Source of the DNA: Acidobacterium sp.
Lineage (GTDB): Bacteria; Acidobacteriota; Terriglobia; Terriglobales; Acidobacteriaceae
DNA: 64,000 nucleotides
NCBI GenBank assembly: GCA_003166955.1
Contig: PMUI01000096.1
Span: 1-64,000, forward strand
Direction of reading: 5' to 3'
Shown: one piece after another, positions 42,270 to 51,273 of the stretch
Numbering within the stretch: the stretch's first letter is position 1
Layout: the number at the start of each line of letters is the position of its first letter
Position numbers and translations under genes: made by a program
Notes under the pieces: generated by a model
The model's database searches: none
What the model was told of the DNA's origin: nothing
What the model saw: only the letters and a program-made list of their open reading frames with translations

Positions 42270-42748
42270 CCACGTCCCTCAGCCGTGCTACTCATGGCCC
42301 GCTCCACCGCCTCAAAGATCCGCATATACCCCGTGCACCGGCACAGGTTCCCATTCAACCCTTCCCGAATCGCCGCCAGATCCGGGCACGCATTCTTCTT
42401 CAGCAAATGCGCCGCAGCCACCAGCATTCCCGGCGTGCACATTCCGCACTGCGCTCCGCCGCATTCAAGGAAAGCGCGCTGCACCACGTGCAGCTTCTCA
42501 TCCTGGCCCAGACCCTCGACTGTTTCGATCTCCGCCCCGTCGGCCTGCGCCACCGGAACCAGGCAACTGTTCACCAGCTCCCCGTTCATCAGCACGCTGC
42601 ACGCGCCGCATTCTCCCTCGCCGCACCCTTCCTTTGTGCCGGTCAACTCCAAATCGAACCGCAGCACGTCCAGAAGGCGCATCATCGGATGCGTCGCAAC
42701 CTTATATATGTTTCCATTCACGCGCAGCGAGTACGATTGCAGGCTCAC
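42266..42748 (-). CDS. xdhC: Xanthine dehydrogenase 2Fe-2S subunit
   Basis: A 160-residue iron-sulfur subunit. The plant-type ferredoxin cluster cysteines are in CGEGECGACSVLMNGELVNS plus the next Cys. The second, all-helical cluster uses CGMCTPGM and CRCTGY. It relays electrons from the Mo centre to the FAD domain of the fused downstream protein. It overlaps both neighbours by four bases. Confidence 0.92.
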   Translation of the reverse strand: MSLQSYSLRVNGNIYKVATHPMMRLLDVLRFDLELTGTKEGCGEGECGACSVLMNGELVNSCLVPVAQADGAEIETVEGLGQDEKLHVVQRAFLECGGAQCGMCTPGMLVAAAHLLKKNACPDLAAIREGLNGNLCRCTGYMRIFEAVERAMSSTAEGRG

Positions 42749-45012
42749 AGAGTAACGACCTCCCGTTCCGGTTCGCGCACCGCCATCTGTCGAAAAATAT
42801 CCTCGGGCAGCAGCGGCACGCTGTCGAACTGCCTCCCCGTCGCGTGCGCAATCGCGTTCAGGATCGCCGGCGCCGGTCCATCCATCGGCAGCTCGCCAAT
42901 GCCCTTCGCGCCATACGCCCCGTGCCCAAACGGCCGCTCTTCAAAGAACACGCGAATCGGCGGAATGTCCTGCGAGGTCGGAATGATGTAGTTCGTCATT
43001 TGGTTGTTCCCCATCCGTCCGCGATTCCACATCACCTTCTCGTACAGCGCCCACCCAATTCCCTGCGCCACACCGCCTTCAATCTGTCCGGTCGCCAGCA
43101 TCGGGTTCAGCACGCGGCCTACCTCCTGTACCGCGACAAAATCGTCTACCGTCACTCCCCAGGTCGTCTGGTCTACGGTGACTTCGGCCACGTACACCGC
43201 CCACGCATACGCCGCATAGGCCTCACCCCGATAAAGCTGATCGTCCCAGTGCACACCCGGGGGCGCCTCGTAGCGGCTTTCAGACCGTAGCGCGCCATGC
43301 TGAGCAACATAGGTGCGCGCCGCCATTACAAATTCCTCCGTCGAGCACCCTTCCCCCAGCAGACTGCTCGCCAGCAGCGTCTTCTTCAACCCAACCGCCG
43401 CCGAGTGAACCAGTTTCCCCACCACCATCGAGGTCCGCGACGCCACCGTCGGCCCGGTGTTGGGCACCACACTCGTATCTGGCGGGCCCATCTCCACGGC
43501 ATCGAAATCGATCCCCAGCGTCTCGGCGGCAATCTGGCAAAGAATCGTGTTCGTCCCTTGCCCAAATTCCGTGCTGGACACCAGCACCCGCGCCTTTCCC
43601 TCTGACGTCACATCCATCGCGGCCAGCGAGTTGAGATACTTTTCGCCCGAACCCGTGAATCCCGATCCATGCAGAAATGCCGCAAAGCCGATGCCCTTCT
43701 TCTTCGACTCCGCGCCCGCGTTCTCCCGCGCGAACCGCTCCCGCTTGTGGTGGTAATCCGCCTCGGCCAACGCGCGCCCCATCAGATGATCGAGGTCGAT
43801 TTCCTCGCGAATCTCCTGGCCCGTTGCAGTCTCAAGTCCTGGCTTCAGAAAATTCCTCCGCCGCAATTCGTCCGGCGCGATTCCAAGCTCCTCCGCAATG
43901 TGATCCATGTGCCGCTCGATCGCGAACAGACTCTGCGGCGCGCCAAAGCCCCGAAACGCCCCATACGGCGGGTAATTCGTCGCGAACGCCTTCGACCGCA
44001 CCCGAATGTTCGGCCAATAATAAGGCCCACCCGCATGAATCGTCGCCCGCGACAGCACCGTCGACGACAGAGTCGAATACGCCCCGCCATCCAGCGCAAT
44101 CTCAATCTCCGCCCCCAGCAACTTCCCATCCCGCGTCACCGCCGTCCTGTGCCGAACCCGCGACGGATGCCGCTTCGTCGTTGCCGCCATATCCTCGGCG
44201 CGGTCGTAGACAATCTTCACCGGCTTGCCTGACTTCATCGCCAGCAGCGCCGCATGCGCGCCAATCATCGACGGATAATCTTCCTTGCCTCCGAACGCTC
44301 CGCCGGTTTCCACCTGCACTATCCGGACCTTCTCCTCCGCCAACCCGGTCATCTTCACCAGCGACTTGTGCACGTAGAACGGACACTGCAGCGATCCCCA
44401 CACCGTCAGCCCATCTTCGGCCGAATACACCGCGATCGCGCCGTTGTTCTCGATATAGAGGTGCTCCTGGGCGCCGGTTGTGTACTCGCCCTCGACCACC
44501 CGATCCGCCAGCGTCCAAACCGCGTCGACGTCTCCCTTTTCCATCAGGAACGACTTGAAAACATTGTCCTCGCCCCACACCACCGGATCGCGGCGCTCGC
44601 TCTCCTCAATCGAGAACACCGCCGGCCATTCCTCACAGCTCACGTGCACCGCCGCCACCGCCTTCGGCAGCAGATGCCGGTCCGGATGCGCCAACAGGAG
44701 AATCGCCTCCTCGGCGTGGTTCACAACCTCCCCGGCCAGGCAAGGCCAGTCGTGGTTGATCATCGCAATTTCGTTCGCGCCCGGGATGTCTGTCGCCGTG
44801 ACGATCACAAATTCGTCCCACGGAATGCCAGCGCCGAACTCGACACCCAGAATCTTGCCGCGCGCGATGCTGCTGCGTACGGTTGCCCCGTGCAGCATCC
44901 CCGGCATCGTCATATCGTCGATGTAGCGCGCGCGGCCGCACACTTTGGCCACGCCTTCCTTGCGCAGCATCGGCTTGCCAACGATCTTCTCCTGCCCCAA
45001 TTGCTCTCCCAC
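42745..45012 (-). CDS. xdhA: Xanthine dehydrogenase molybdenum-binding subunit
   Basis: A 755-residue molybdopterin-binding subunit of the xanthine dehydrogenase family. Motifs include RKEGVAKVCGRARYIDDM at the N-terminus, GSLQCPFYVHKSL, GGAFGGKEDYPSM, YPPYGAFRGFGAPQS, SSTEFGQGTNTILCQIAAE, and GAKGIGELPMDGPAPAILNA near the end with the catalytic glutamate. It oxidises hypoxanthine/xanthine to urate. GTG 45012 is the tentative start; TTG 45000 has a GGGAG at good spacing and ATG 44970 is also possible. The frame open to 45159 overlaps the divergent beta-glucosidase start region. First gene of the urate-degradation operon. Confidence 0.88.
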   Translation of the reverse strand: MGEQLGQEKIVGKPMLRKEGVAKVCGRARYIDDMTMPGMLHGATVRSSIARGKILGVEFGAGIPWDEFVIVTATDIPGANEIAMINHDWPCLAGEVVNHAEEAILLLAHPDRHLLPKAVAAVHVSCEEWPAVFSIEESERRDPVVWGEDNVFKSFLMEKGDVDAVWTLADRVVEGEYTTGAQEHLYIENNGAIAVYSAEDGLTVWGSLQCPFYVHKSLVKMTGLAEEKVRIVQVETGGAFGGKEDYPSMIGAHAALLAMKSGKPVKIVYDRAEDMAATTKRHPSRVRHRTAVTRDGKLLGAEIEIALDGGAYSTLSSTVLSRATIHAGGPYYWPNIRVRSKAFATNYPPYGAFRGFGAPQSLFAIERHMDHIAEELGIAPDELRRRNFLKPGLETATGQEIREEIDLDHLMGRALAEADYHHKRERFARENAGAESKKKGIGFAAFLHGSGFTGSGEKYLNSLAAMDVTSEGKARVLVSSTEFGQGTNTILCQIAAETLGIDFDAVEMGPPDTSVVPNTGPTVASRTSMVVGKLVHSAAVGLKKTLLASSLLGEGCSTEEFVMAARTYVAQHGALRSESRYEAPPGVHWDDQLYRGEAYAAYAWAVYVAEVTVDQTTWGVTVDDFVAVQEVGRVLNPMLATGQIEGGVAQGIGWALYEKVMWNRGRMGNNQMTNYIIPTSQDIPPIRVFFEERPFGHGAYGAKGIGELPMDGPAPAILNAIAHATGRQFDSVPLLPEDIFRQMAVREPEREVVTL

Positions 45013-45163
45013 TCGGGCCGAAAACGCAGTCCGGGAAAATTTCCTTATGTTACTACGGGCGCATCCGCTCCCAAACAAGTAACTGCGCCTCAGGCCTGCT
45101 GTCTTTACAAAAGCAACACGCTCTGCGAGTCTGGTGGGCGGGTTTTTGGGAGTCCCCACTACT

Positions 45164-47707
45164 GTGCGTACTCAAACGTTTCACATCGCAGTTGCTCTTG
45201 CTTGCTCTGTTGTCGGTGTTGCGCCCGCCAGGCTGCAGGCACAGGGCCCTGTTCCAGACAGTCCCGTGATCGAACAGCGCGTCGATCAGATGATCGCGAA
45301 GCTGACCCTTCAGCAGAAACTGGAACTCATCGGCGGCCTCGACAATATGTTCATCCGCGCCGAGCCTTCCGCGGGTTTTCCGACTCTCAAAATGAGCGAC
45401 GGCCCCGAGGGCGTGCGCACGTGGGGCCCAGACACCGCCTACGCCGGCGGCATCGCCCTCGCTGCTGCCTGGGATCCGAACCTCGCGAATAAAATGGGCG
45501 AATCCATTGCCAGGGACGCGCGCGCGCGGGGCGTTCATTTCCTCCTTGGACCCGGCGTCAACATTTATCGCGCCCCCATGTGCGGCCGCAATTTTGAATA
45601 CCTGGGCGAGGACCCGTATCTCTCCGGACAAACCGCCGCAGCTTATATTCGCGGCGTGCAGAGCGAAGGCGTCATCGCCACCGTTAAGCATTTCGCCGCC
45701 AATAATCAGGAATACGACCGCCACAACGTCAGCTCCGACATGGACGAGCGCACCCTTCGCGAGATTTACCTTCCCGCCTTTGAAGTCGCCGTCCGGGATG
45801 GTCACGTCGGCGCCGTAATGAACTCCTATAACCTCCTCAACGGCGTCCACGCTACCCAGAATCCGCACCTTAATCTGGAAATCCTCAAAGGCGAGTGGAA
45901 ATTCGACGGCATCCTCATGTCGGACTGGGACGCCACCTATTCTGCCGTCGGCGCCGCCAACAACGGCCTCGACCTCGAAATGCCGTCCGGCAAATTTATG
46001 AACCCCGGCAACCTGCTGCCCGCCATCAAAAGCGGCCAGGTCTCTGAGGCCACTATCGACGAGAAGCTCCGCCGCATCTTCCGCACTGCGATTCGCTTCG
46101 GCTTCCTCGATCGCGACCAGACCGATCCGTCGGTCCCGCGCTTTAGCCAGGAAGCCCGCGCCGTTGCCCTGCAGGAGGCGCTCGAAAGCATCACCCTCCT
46201 CAAGAATGACGGCGGTCTGCTTCCGCTTGACCTCGGCAAGATCCACACCCTCGCAGTGATCGGCCCCGATGCCTGGCCCGCTGTCCCCGGCGGTGGTGGC
46301 AGTTCTCATACAGACGCGTACGCACCCATCAGCATCATGAACGGCCTGTCCGACGCGCTTGCCGGCAAGGTCAAGGTGCTCTATGCTGCCGGCCTGCCAT
46401 CCGCCACCGAGCTCATGCAGCAGACCGAGTTCTACGATCCGTCCGGCAAAGTGCCGGACAATCCCCGGATCGGCACGCAGGTCAAAGTCGAGAGCTTCGA
46501 CAATCCCGACTTCGCTGGCACCCCGGCTGTCTCCACGGCACGCCGCATCGCGTTGTTCCGCTCCGAAGAGAGGACGCCGCCCACGCGAGAGCCACGCAGC
46601 GTTCGTTACACGATGAAGTACATGCCCGCGAAGTCCGAGGATTATCTCTTCCTCGTGGGCGCCCGCGGCCGGGATGCCTACAAGCTCATGGTCGACGGCA
46701 AGACCGTCCTCGATCAACCCTCGCGTGAGGGTCAGGCGCCGCGCTACGCCGAACTGCCTCTCACCGCCGGAACGGCTGCCTCCATCGAACTCGACTACTG
46801 GCCCGATGCAGCCTATCCGCGCATTGGCCTCGGTATTTCCGGCGTCGATGAGCTGGTCTCGCCTGAAGCAAAGAAGATCGCCTCGATCGCCGACGCGGCC
46901 GTGGTCGCCGTCGGATTCGATCCCTCCACCGAGAGCGAAAGCTTCGACCGCACTTACGAGCTGCCCTTTGGCCAGGACCAACTGATCCAGGCCGTTGTGC
47001 AGGCGAATCCGCACACCATTGTCTCCATCACCGCGGGCGGCAACGTCGACATGCATCGCTGGCTCGACGGTATCCCGGCACTCCTCCACAACTGGTATCC
47101 GGGCCAGGAAGGCGGCCGCGCGCTCGCTGCTGTTCTCCTCGGTCAGCATTCACCCGAAGGCCATCTCCCTGTCAGCTTCGAACGCTCCTTGGACGAGAAC
47201 CCCGTTCACGACAACTACTACGCGCCTCCCGTGCCCAAAGGCGAAACGCCTCACGTCAACTACAAAGAGGGCGTCTTCCTCGGCTACCGTTACTACACAA
47301 CCTTCGACAAAAAGCCGCTCTTTCCCTTCGGCTTTGGCCTCTCCTACACCACATTCTCTCTTGCAAACCTGAAAGTCTCGCCGGAGCAAGTCAGTACCGA
47401 CGGCAGCGTCAGGGTTTCCTTCGACGTCACGAACACCGGCCAGCGCGAGGGCGCAACCGTCGCGCAGGTCTACGTCGGCGATCCTTCAGCGGCTGTCAAA
47501 CGTCCCTTGAAGGAGCTGAAGGCATTCGAAAAGGTCCGGCTCGGCCCGGGCGACGCCCACCACGTCAGCGTTTCTCTCAACCGCCGTTCACTCGCTTACT
47601 GGAGTGAAGAGAAGAAAGACTGGCAGGTCGATTCCGGCAAATTCGTCATCTTTGTCGGCGATTCGTCCGACAACACGCCCCTGACGCAGGACTTCCAGGT
47701 CCAATAA
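45164..47707 (+). CDS. Secreted GH3 beta-glucosidase with PA14-like insert
   Basis: An 847-residue glycoside hydrolase family 3 enzyme. A signal peptide (RTQTFHIAVALACSVVGVAP, cleavage near RLQAQG) precedes the (alpha/beta)8 domain: MSDGPEGVRTW, HFLLGPGVNIYRAPMCGRNFEY, TVKHFAANNQEYDRH and nucleophile Asp in ILMSDWDATYS. A PA14-like module (YLFLVGARGRDAYKLMVDGK) interrupts the second domain, followed by VGFDPSTESESFDR and a C-terminal fibronectin-III-like domain (VSFDVTNTGQREGATVAQVYV). It releases terminal beta-linked glucose in the periplasm. GTG 45164 is chosen; GTG 45134 would lengthen the pre-sequence. It is divergent from xdhA. Confidence 0.9.
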   Translation: MRTQTFHIAVALACSVVGVAPARLQAQGPVPDSPVIEQRVDQMIAKLTLQQKLELIGGLDNMFIRAEPSAGFPTLKMSDGPEGVRTWGPDTAYAGGIALAAAWDPNLANKMGESIARDARARGVHFLLGPGVNIYRAPMCGRNFEYLGEDPYLSGQTAAAYIRGVQSEGVIATVKHFAANNQEYDRHNVSSDMDERTLREIYLPAFEVAVRDGHVGAVMNSYNLLNGVHATQNPHLNLEILKGEWKFDGILMSDWDATYSAVGAANNGLDLEMPSGKFMNPGNLLPAIKSGQVSEATIDEKLRRIFRTAIRFGFLDRDQTDPSVPRFSQEARAVALQEALESITLLKNDGGLLPLDLGKIHTLAVIGPDAWPAVPGGGGSSHTDAYAPISIMNGLSDALAGKVKVLYAAGLPSATELMQQTEFYDPSGKVPDNPRIGTQVKVESFDNPDFAGTPAVSTARRIALFRSEERTPPTREPRSVRYTMKYMPAKSEDYLFLVGARGRDAYKLMVDGKTVLDQPSREGQAPRYAELPLTAGTAASIELDYWPDAAYPRIGLGISGVDELVSPEAKKIASIADAAVVAVGFDPSTESESFDRTYELPFGQDQLIQAVVQANPHTIVSITAGGNVDMHRWLDGIPALLHNWYPGQEGGRALAAVLLGQHSPEGHLPVSFERSLDENPVHDNYYAPPVPKGETPHVNYKEGVFLGYRYYTTFDKKPLFPFGFGLSYTTFSLANLKVSPEQVSTDGSVRVSFDVTNTGQREGATVAQVYVGDPSAAVKRPLKELKAFEKVRLGPGDAHHVSVSLNRRSLAYWSEEKKDWQVDSGKFVIFVGDSSDNTPLTQDFQVQ

Positions 47708-47713
47708 AACAAA

Positions 47714-47740
47714 GGGCGGCTTGCAGAACGTCAGCCGCCC
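47714..47740 (+). terminator. Hairpin between the beta-glucosidase and flgL
   Basis: GGGCGGCT (47714-47721) and AGCCGCCC (47733-47740) form a perfect 8-bp stem with an 11-base loop, seven bases after the beta-glucosidase stop. An A-rich run (AAAACAAA) precedes it on the plus strand, so it reads as a U-tailed terminator for the minus-strand flagellar transcript too. Confidence 0.65.
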
Positions 47741-47807
47741 ATCTCTCCACGCGCCGGAGCAAAAACGCACTCGCCCTGGCCCCATCGATTTGCGGATCCC
47801 ACCCACC

Positions 47808-48710
47808 TCAGATGTCGTTAAACAGGCTCTGCTTGCCCAACGTCGCGATCACCTGACTCAATGCCGCCTGCTGCGTCTCCGCCGTGCTCAGCCCGGTCGC
47901 AACCTTGCCAACATCCGCCTGCATCAGGGTTGTCTGCGCGGCTGTCAGCTGCGCAGACTCGCCCTGCGTGTAGTTTTCTGCTGCCTGCAGCCGCGACAAA
48001 GAGTTGTCGATGATGACGCGTTGCTGCGTCACATAACCCGCGGCTGTGCTGAGCGACTGTGCGTCCGCCTGAGCGGTCGGCCCCGCGCTTCCCGAGGAAA
48101 AATCCGCAATCAGATTATTCAGCGTTCCCAGCACGTTGCTCCCATTTGCCAGGAAGATCTGGTCTCCCGGGATGTTCAGTTGAATCTTCTGCCCGTTCGG
48201 CGTCTCCAGATAGCTCACGCTGTTCGGCGTGTTATCCCCGTTGTAGGTCACCCCCGACGGCACCGCCCCATTCAGCGTAAACGGCTGGGTCCCGCCCATG
48301 CTTCCCGCAAAAATGGACCGTCCCAGATACGTCGTGTTAGCCAGCGATAACACTTCGTCCCGTATCCCCACCAGCTGATTGCTGATCGACTGCATATCGC
48401 TGGCGTTCAGGGTCCCGTTGTTCCCCTCCGTCGCCAGAGAAACGGCTGTCGTCATCTGGCTGACCACCGTGCTCAGCGCCGAGTCGGTCACCTGCAGCAT
48501 GCTCTGCGTGGACGAGGCCGTCTGCGAAAACGTATCGTCACCGCTGATCTGCGTTCGCAGCAGCACATTCTCTCCCGCCGCAACCGGATCGTCGCTCAGC
48601 GTGTTCACCCGCGATCCGCTGCCCAGTTCTTCTGTCAGCTGCGCTTCGTTCGCTGTCGTCGCATCGAGCGATCCCACCAGATTATTGATGTACAGCGGAT
48701 TGACCCTCAT
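47808..48710 (-). CDS. flgL: Flagellar hook-associated protein 3 (FlgL)
   Basis: A 300-residue hook-filament junction protein. The flagellin-like N-terminus is MRVNPLYINNLVGSLDATTA with ELGSGSRVNTLSDDPVAAGE. The C-terminus (SRLQAAENYTQGESAQLTAAQTTLMQADVGKVATGLSTAETQQAALSQV, shown in parts) packs against it. GGGAG lies six bases before ATG 48710. The start region is duplicated 89 bp upstream. Last gene of the flagellar cluster. Confidence 0.88.
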   Translation of the reverse strand: MRVNPLYINNLVGSLDATTANEAQLTEELGSGSRVNTLSDDPVAAGENVLLRTQISGDDTFSQTASSTQSMLQVTDSALSTVVSQMTTAVSLATEGNNGTLNASDMQSISNQLVGIRDEVLSLANTTYLGRSIFAGSMGGTQPFTLNGAVPSGVTYNGDNTPNSVSYLETPNGQKIQLNIPGDQIFLANGSNVLGTLNNLIADFSSGSAGPTAQADAQSLSTAAGYVTQQRVIIDNSLSRLQAAENYTQGESAQLTAAQTTLMQADVGKVATGLSTAETQQAALSQVIATLGKQSLFNDI

Positions 48711-48868
48711 CGTTCACTCCCTGCCTTATCCAGCTCCGATCCGCCCGCCCCATCGAGCCCGCCATCCTCGCTCTGCGCGTACAACGGATTGACCCTCATC
48801 GTTCAGCTCCCTGCCTTACCCAACTCTGATCCGCCCGCCCCATCGGGCCGCCATCCTCGCTCTGCGCG
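48691..48868. repeat. 89-bp imperfect tandem duplication spanning the flgL start codon
   Basis: Copy A (48691-48779) and copy B (48780-48868) share TACARCGGATTGACCCTCAT, then TCGTTCA..CTCCCTGCCTTA and the long GATCCGCCCGCCCCATCG...CCATCCTCGCTCTGCGCG segment. They differ by a few substitutions and one compensating insertion and deletion. Each copy contains a ribosome-binding site and the first seven flgL codons. Confidence 0.85.
48707..48799 (-). CDS. 30-codon leader ORF created by duplication of the flgL start
   Basis: The upstream copy of the flgL initiation region starts with ATG 48799 and encodes MRVNPLY, identical to FlgL residues 1-7. It then runs AQSEDGGLDGAGGSELDKAG and SER, and ends at TGA 48709-48707, overlapping the flgL ATG by four bases. 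A GGGAG ribosome-binding site lies seven bases upstream. It may couple translation of flgL to passage through the leader, or be a neutral by-product of the duplication. Confidence 0.45.
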   Translation of the reverse strand: MRVNPLYAQSEDGGLDGAGGSELDKAGSER

Positions 48869-48938
48869 TGCCCTTCGCTCGCCGCGCTTCTGCGCGATTC
48901 GATTCGGCCGACGCCTCGGTTACCCGCCCTCAACCCGG

Positions 48939-50369
48939 TTACGAGTATGCCGTCTGCACGCCCATATTCAGTGCCGACACCATCACCTGATCCAAAATCG
49001 TGAACAGCTTCGAAGCCGCCTGATAGGACTGCTCAAGGGTCGATAACTGCGCCGCCTCATCGTTCAGGTTGACCCCCGAGATCGATCCAATCTGACCCTG
49101 GAGCTGCGTCAATGACGCCTGCTGCGCCGTGTTCTCACTCGACACCTCCGACGTCAGGTTGCCCACGCTGGTCACCATGTCCGAGAAGTACGACGTCGGC
49201 GAGACTCCATTGACGATCCCGTCATTCTCCAGATTCGCCATGGCCATTGCGTTGCTGTTGTTTGAAGGTCCCGCACCCGCCCCAGCGGCGGCAATCTGCG
49301 TTGCGTTGGTCATGACTACAGCAATCTGTGCAGCCGATCCCGTTGGATTCGCCGCCGTCGACCCGTTGGGCAAACTGAAGATCGCTCCTCCGGCATTGCC
49401 ATTCAGGTCCGAACCCTGCTCATTCAGCTGGTTCACATCCGAGCCCACCGAGTACGCAAGCGTATCGAGTGCATTCTGCACCTGCGGAATATCCTGATCC
49501 CGCGACGTCAGAATCCCTCCCAGCTGGCCTCCACCCGCTGTCAGATCGGACGTTATGTCCTTTCCCTCCGCGTCGAAGAAGTGTGTAGCCCCAGCCACTT
49601 CGCCGCTCGTCATCGGATAGGCATGTCCCTCGGACACCAGCAGCGCACCACCCATGGTGGTCACCGTCAACCCATTGTTCTCTGTAGTCGCCGTGCGGAT
49701 TCCGATCAGCTGGGACAGGCTGGTCAAGTCCTGCTGCCGCTGATCCTCGAGGCTTCCCGCATCCTGATTCGGGCTTGTCGTCTCGACCTGCTGGTTGAGC
49801 TGAGCAATGTCCTGGAGCAGCGTGTTCGCCTGACCCATCACACTGGTGCTCTGCTCATCCAGCGATTGCTCCTGGCTCTGCAACTGGGCAGCGGTGCCAT
49901 TGAAGTCCGCGGCCAGTGTTCCCGCCGCGCCCAGCACACTCTGCCGTACCGCTACATCCGCCGGACTCCCTTCGAGCGTTGAAAGCGTATTAAAGAAACT
50001 CGATAAATCGGCGCCGATTCCGTTCGCAGCGTTCGTATCGGTTCCCACGCTGGTCGCCCCCGCAAAAAGGGCCTGCAGCTGGTTGAGTGCGCCCAGCCGC
50101 GCTCCCGAGGCACTTTCGGCCTGCGTTTGCTGCTGCATCGCCTGCTCCAGCACGCGGTCCCGCTGCGACTGCGGCCCCGTCATCTGCACTCCCGCTCCGT
50201 AACCGACACCGTTGAACGATGCCGAATCGGTTTGCTCCCACGTCGGCGTCTCCAGCGTGTAGCCAGGAGTGTTCACGTTGGCCGTGTTATTGGCAATAAC
50301 ATCGAGAGCCGCCTGATCCGCGTCCAGCGCTCCCGTCGCGATGTTGTATGCTGTGCCGATCGTGGCCAT
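48939..50369 (-). CDS. flgK: Flagellar hook-associated protein 1 (FlgK)
   Basis: A 476-residue hook-filament junction protein. N-terminal rod-type motif: YNIATGALDADQAALDVIANNTANVNTPGY. A helical D0/D1 region with QQTQAESASGARLGALNQLQ, a variable centre, and the C-terminal VNLNDEAAQLSTLEQSYQAA close the structure. ATG 50369 (MATIGTAYN) is the natural start; the 49-codon extension is out of keeping with the family. It precedes flgL by about 140 bases containing the duplicated leader. Confidence 0.9.
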   Translation of the reverse strand: MATIGTAYNIATGALDADQAALDVIANNTANVNTPGYTLETPTWEQTDSASFNGVGYGAGVQMTGPQSQRDRVLEQAMQQQTQAESASGARLGALNQLQALFAGATSVGTDTNAANGIGADLSSFFNTLSTLEGSPADVAVRQSVLGAAGTLAADFNGTAAQLQSQEQSLDEQSTSVMGQANTLLQDIAQLNQQVETTSPNQDAGSLEDQRQQDLTSLSQLIGIRTATTENNGLTVTTMGGALLVSEGHAYPMTSGEVAGATHFFDAEGKDITSDLTAGGGQLGGILTSRDQDIPQVQNALDTLAYSVGSDVNQLNEQGSDLNGNAGGAIFSLPNGSTAANPTGSAAQIAVVMTNATQIAAAGAGAGPSNNSNAMAMANLENDGIVNGVSPTSYFSDMVTSVGNLTSEVSSENTAQQASLTQLQGQIGSISGVNLNDEAAQLSTLEQSYQAASKLFTILDQVMVSALNMGVQTAYS

Positions 50370-50496
50370 GGAATCCGTTCTGGATCCGTCCCGTCCCCGC
50401 GGCTCACCCCGCGTCCGCGTTCTCGTCGACGGCTCCCCTTCCTCCGCTTCGGTTTCGCCGGAGTCGCGCCCGGCCCGCCTCACTGGTTCCTTTCGG

Positions 50497-50727
50497 TCAA
50501 TCCCTCGACGGCCCATAGTCGCCAGCCCCTCGCAGCAAGCGAAGGTTGCGCCGGGTCAGCGTCAACAGGTATCTAAGCGTCCGCAGCCGCTCGCGCGCCA
50601 CCCTCTGTTCTTCGGCGGTCTCCGGTCCTCTCGCCGTCCGGCCCGCTTCCGCCAATCCCTCCAGTTGCGCTGCATCGGCATGCGCCAGCCCGTTGATTCC
50701 TTCTCCCAGCAACTCCACCACCGACAT
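50497..50727 (-). CDS. Small helical protein, possible FlgN-like chaperone
   Basis: A 76-residue, mostly helical, charged protein (VVELLGEGINGLAHADAAQL, QRVARERLRTLRYLLTLTRR). Its place between flgM and flgK is where the FlgN export chaperone is normally encoded, but it is half the usual size and no diagnostic motif is visible. AGGAG lies about ten bases before ATG 50727. The assignment rests mainly on position. Confidence 0.45.
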   Translation of the reverse strand: MSVVELLGEGINGLAHADAAQLEGLAEAGRTARGPETAEEQRVARERLRTLRYLLTLTRRNLRLLRGAGDYGPSRD

Positions 50728-50753
50728 GCGCGTCACTCTCCTTCAGCATCTCG

Positions 50754-50834
50754 ACGTTGCCGCGCCACCGCGTCATCCCAACGTTGCCGCGCCACGGCGT
50801 CATGCCGACCTTGCCGCGTCACCGCGTCGCGAGC
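50754..50834. repeat. 27-bp tandem repeat, three units, between flgM and the FlgN-like gene
   Basis: Units at 50754-50780, 50781-50807 and 50808-50834 share ACSTTGCCGCGYCACSGCGTC with divergence in the last unit. They lie in the non-coding spacer upstream (minus strand) of the FlgN-like ORF. Confidence 0.8.
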
Positions 50835-50901
50835 CCCGCCGCTTCCCGTTCCGAAAAACGCGGCCTCGACCGCTCAACTCGGCGACTCCCGCCGCTTGCG
50901 A

Positions 50902-51195
50902 CTACTTGCCCAGCATCTGATCGATCATCTTTCCCGCGACCTCGCTCGCCGGTACGTTGTAGGTGCCGCTGGCCAGCGCCTGCTGGATCGCCGTCACCTT
51001 CTCCATCCGCACGTCCGAATCCGGCGCTGCCGCCGCAGCTAAGCTTGCCGCCGAACTCAACGTCGCCTGATCCGTCCCCTCCTGCGACCCCTGCGCGCCC
51101 CTGGCGTCCGAAGCTTCCGCCTTGCCCGCCGGCCTCGCCACTTCCTGGCTCGAAAACAGCTGCTGCATTCCCTGGAGGCTGTTATTGACGTTCAT
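50902..51195 (-). CDS. flgM: Anti-sigma-28 factor FlgM
   Basis: A 97-residue protein with the FlgM C-terminal pattern VRMEKVTAIQQALASGTYNV followed by ASEVAGKMIDQML. The low-complexity, probably disordered N-terminal half suits export through the hook-basal body. It binds FliA (encoded at 62452-63303) until hook completion. The gene sits between the rod-binding gene and the flgK unit. Confidence 0.88.
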   Translation of the reverse strand: MNVNNSLQGMQQLFSSQEVARPAGKAEASDARGAQGSQEGTDQATLSSAASLAAAAAPDSDVRMEKVTAIQQALASGTYNVPASEVAGKMIDQMLGK

Positions 51196-51273
51196 TCCTG
51201 GTCTCCTTCACTCCCTGTATCGGCAGCCCAAAACAGTTCTTTAGTCGATTTGCCTGCCCATTCCTCAGAAATT

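Noticed and set aside
45053-47149. 698-codon antisense open frame opposite the GH3 beta-glucosidase
   Set aside because: It is a GC-rich shadow: the plus strand has a full-length GH3 enzyme with signal peptide and catalytic motifs, and the antisense product has biased composition and no motif.
50754-50834. CRISPR array
   Set aside because: The 27-bp units are directly adjacent with no unique spacers, and no Cas genes are nearby; it is a simple tandem repeat.
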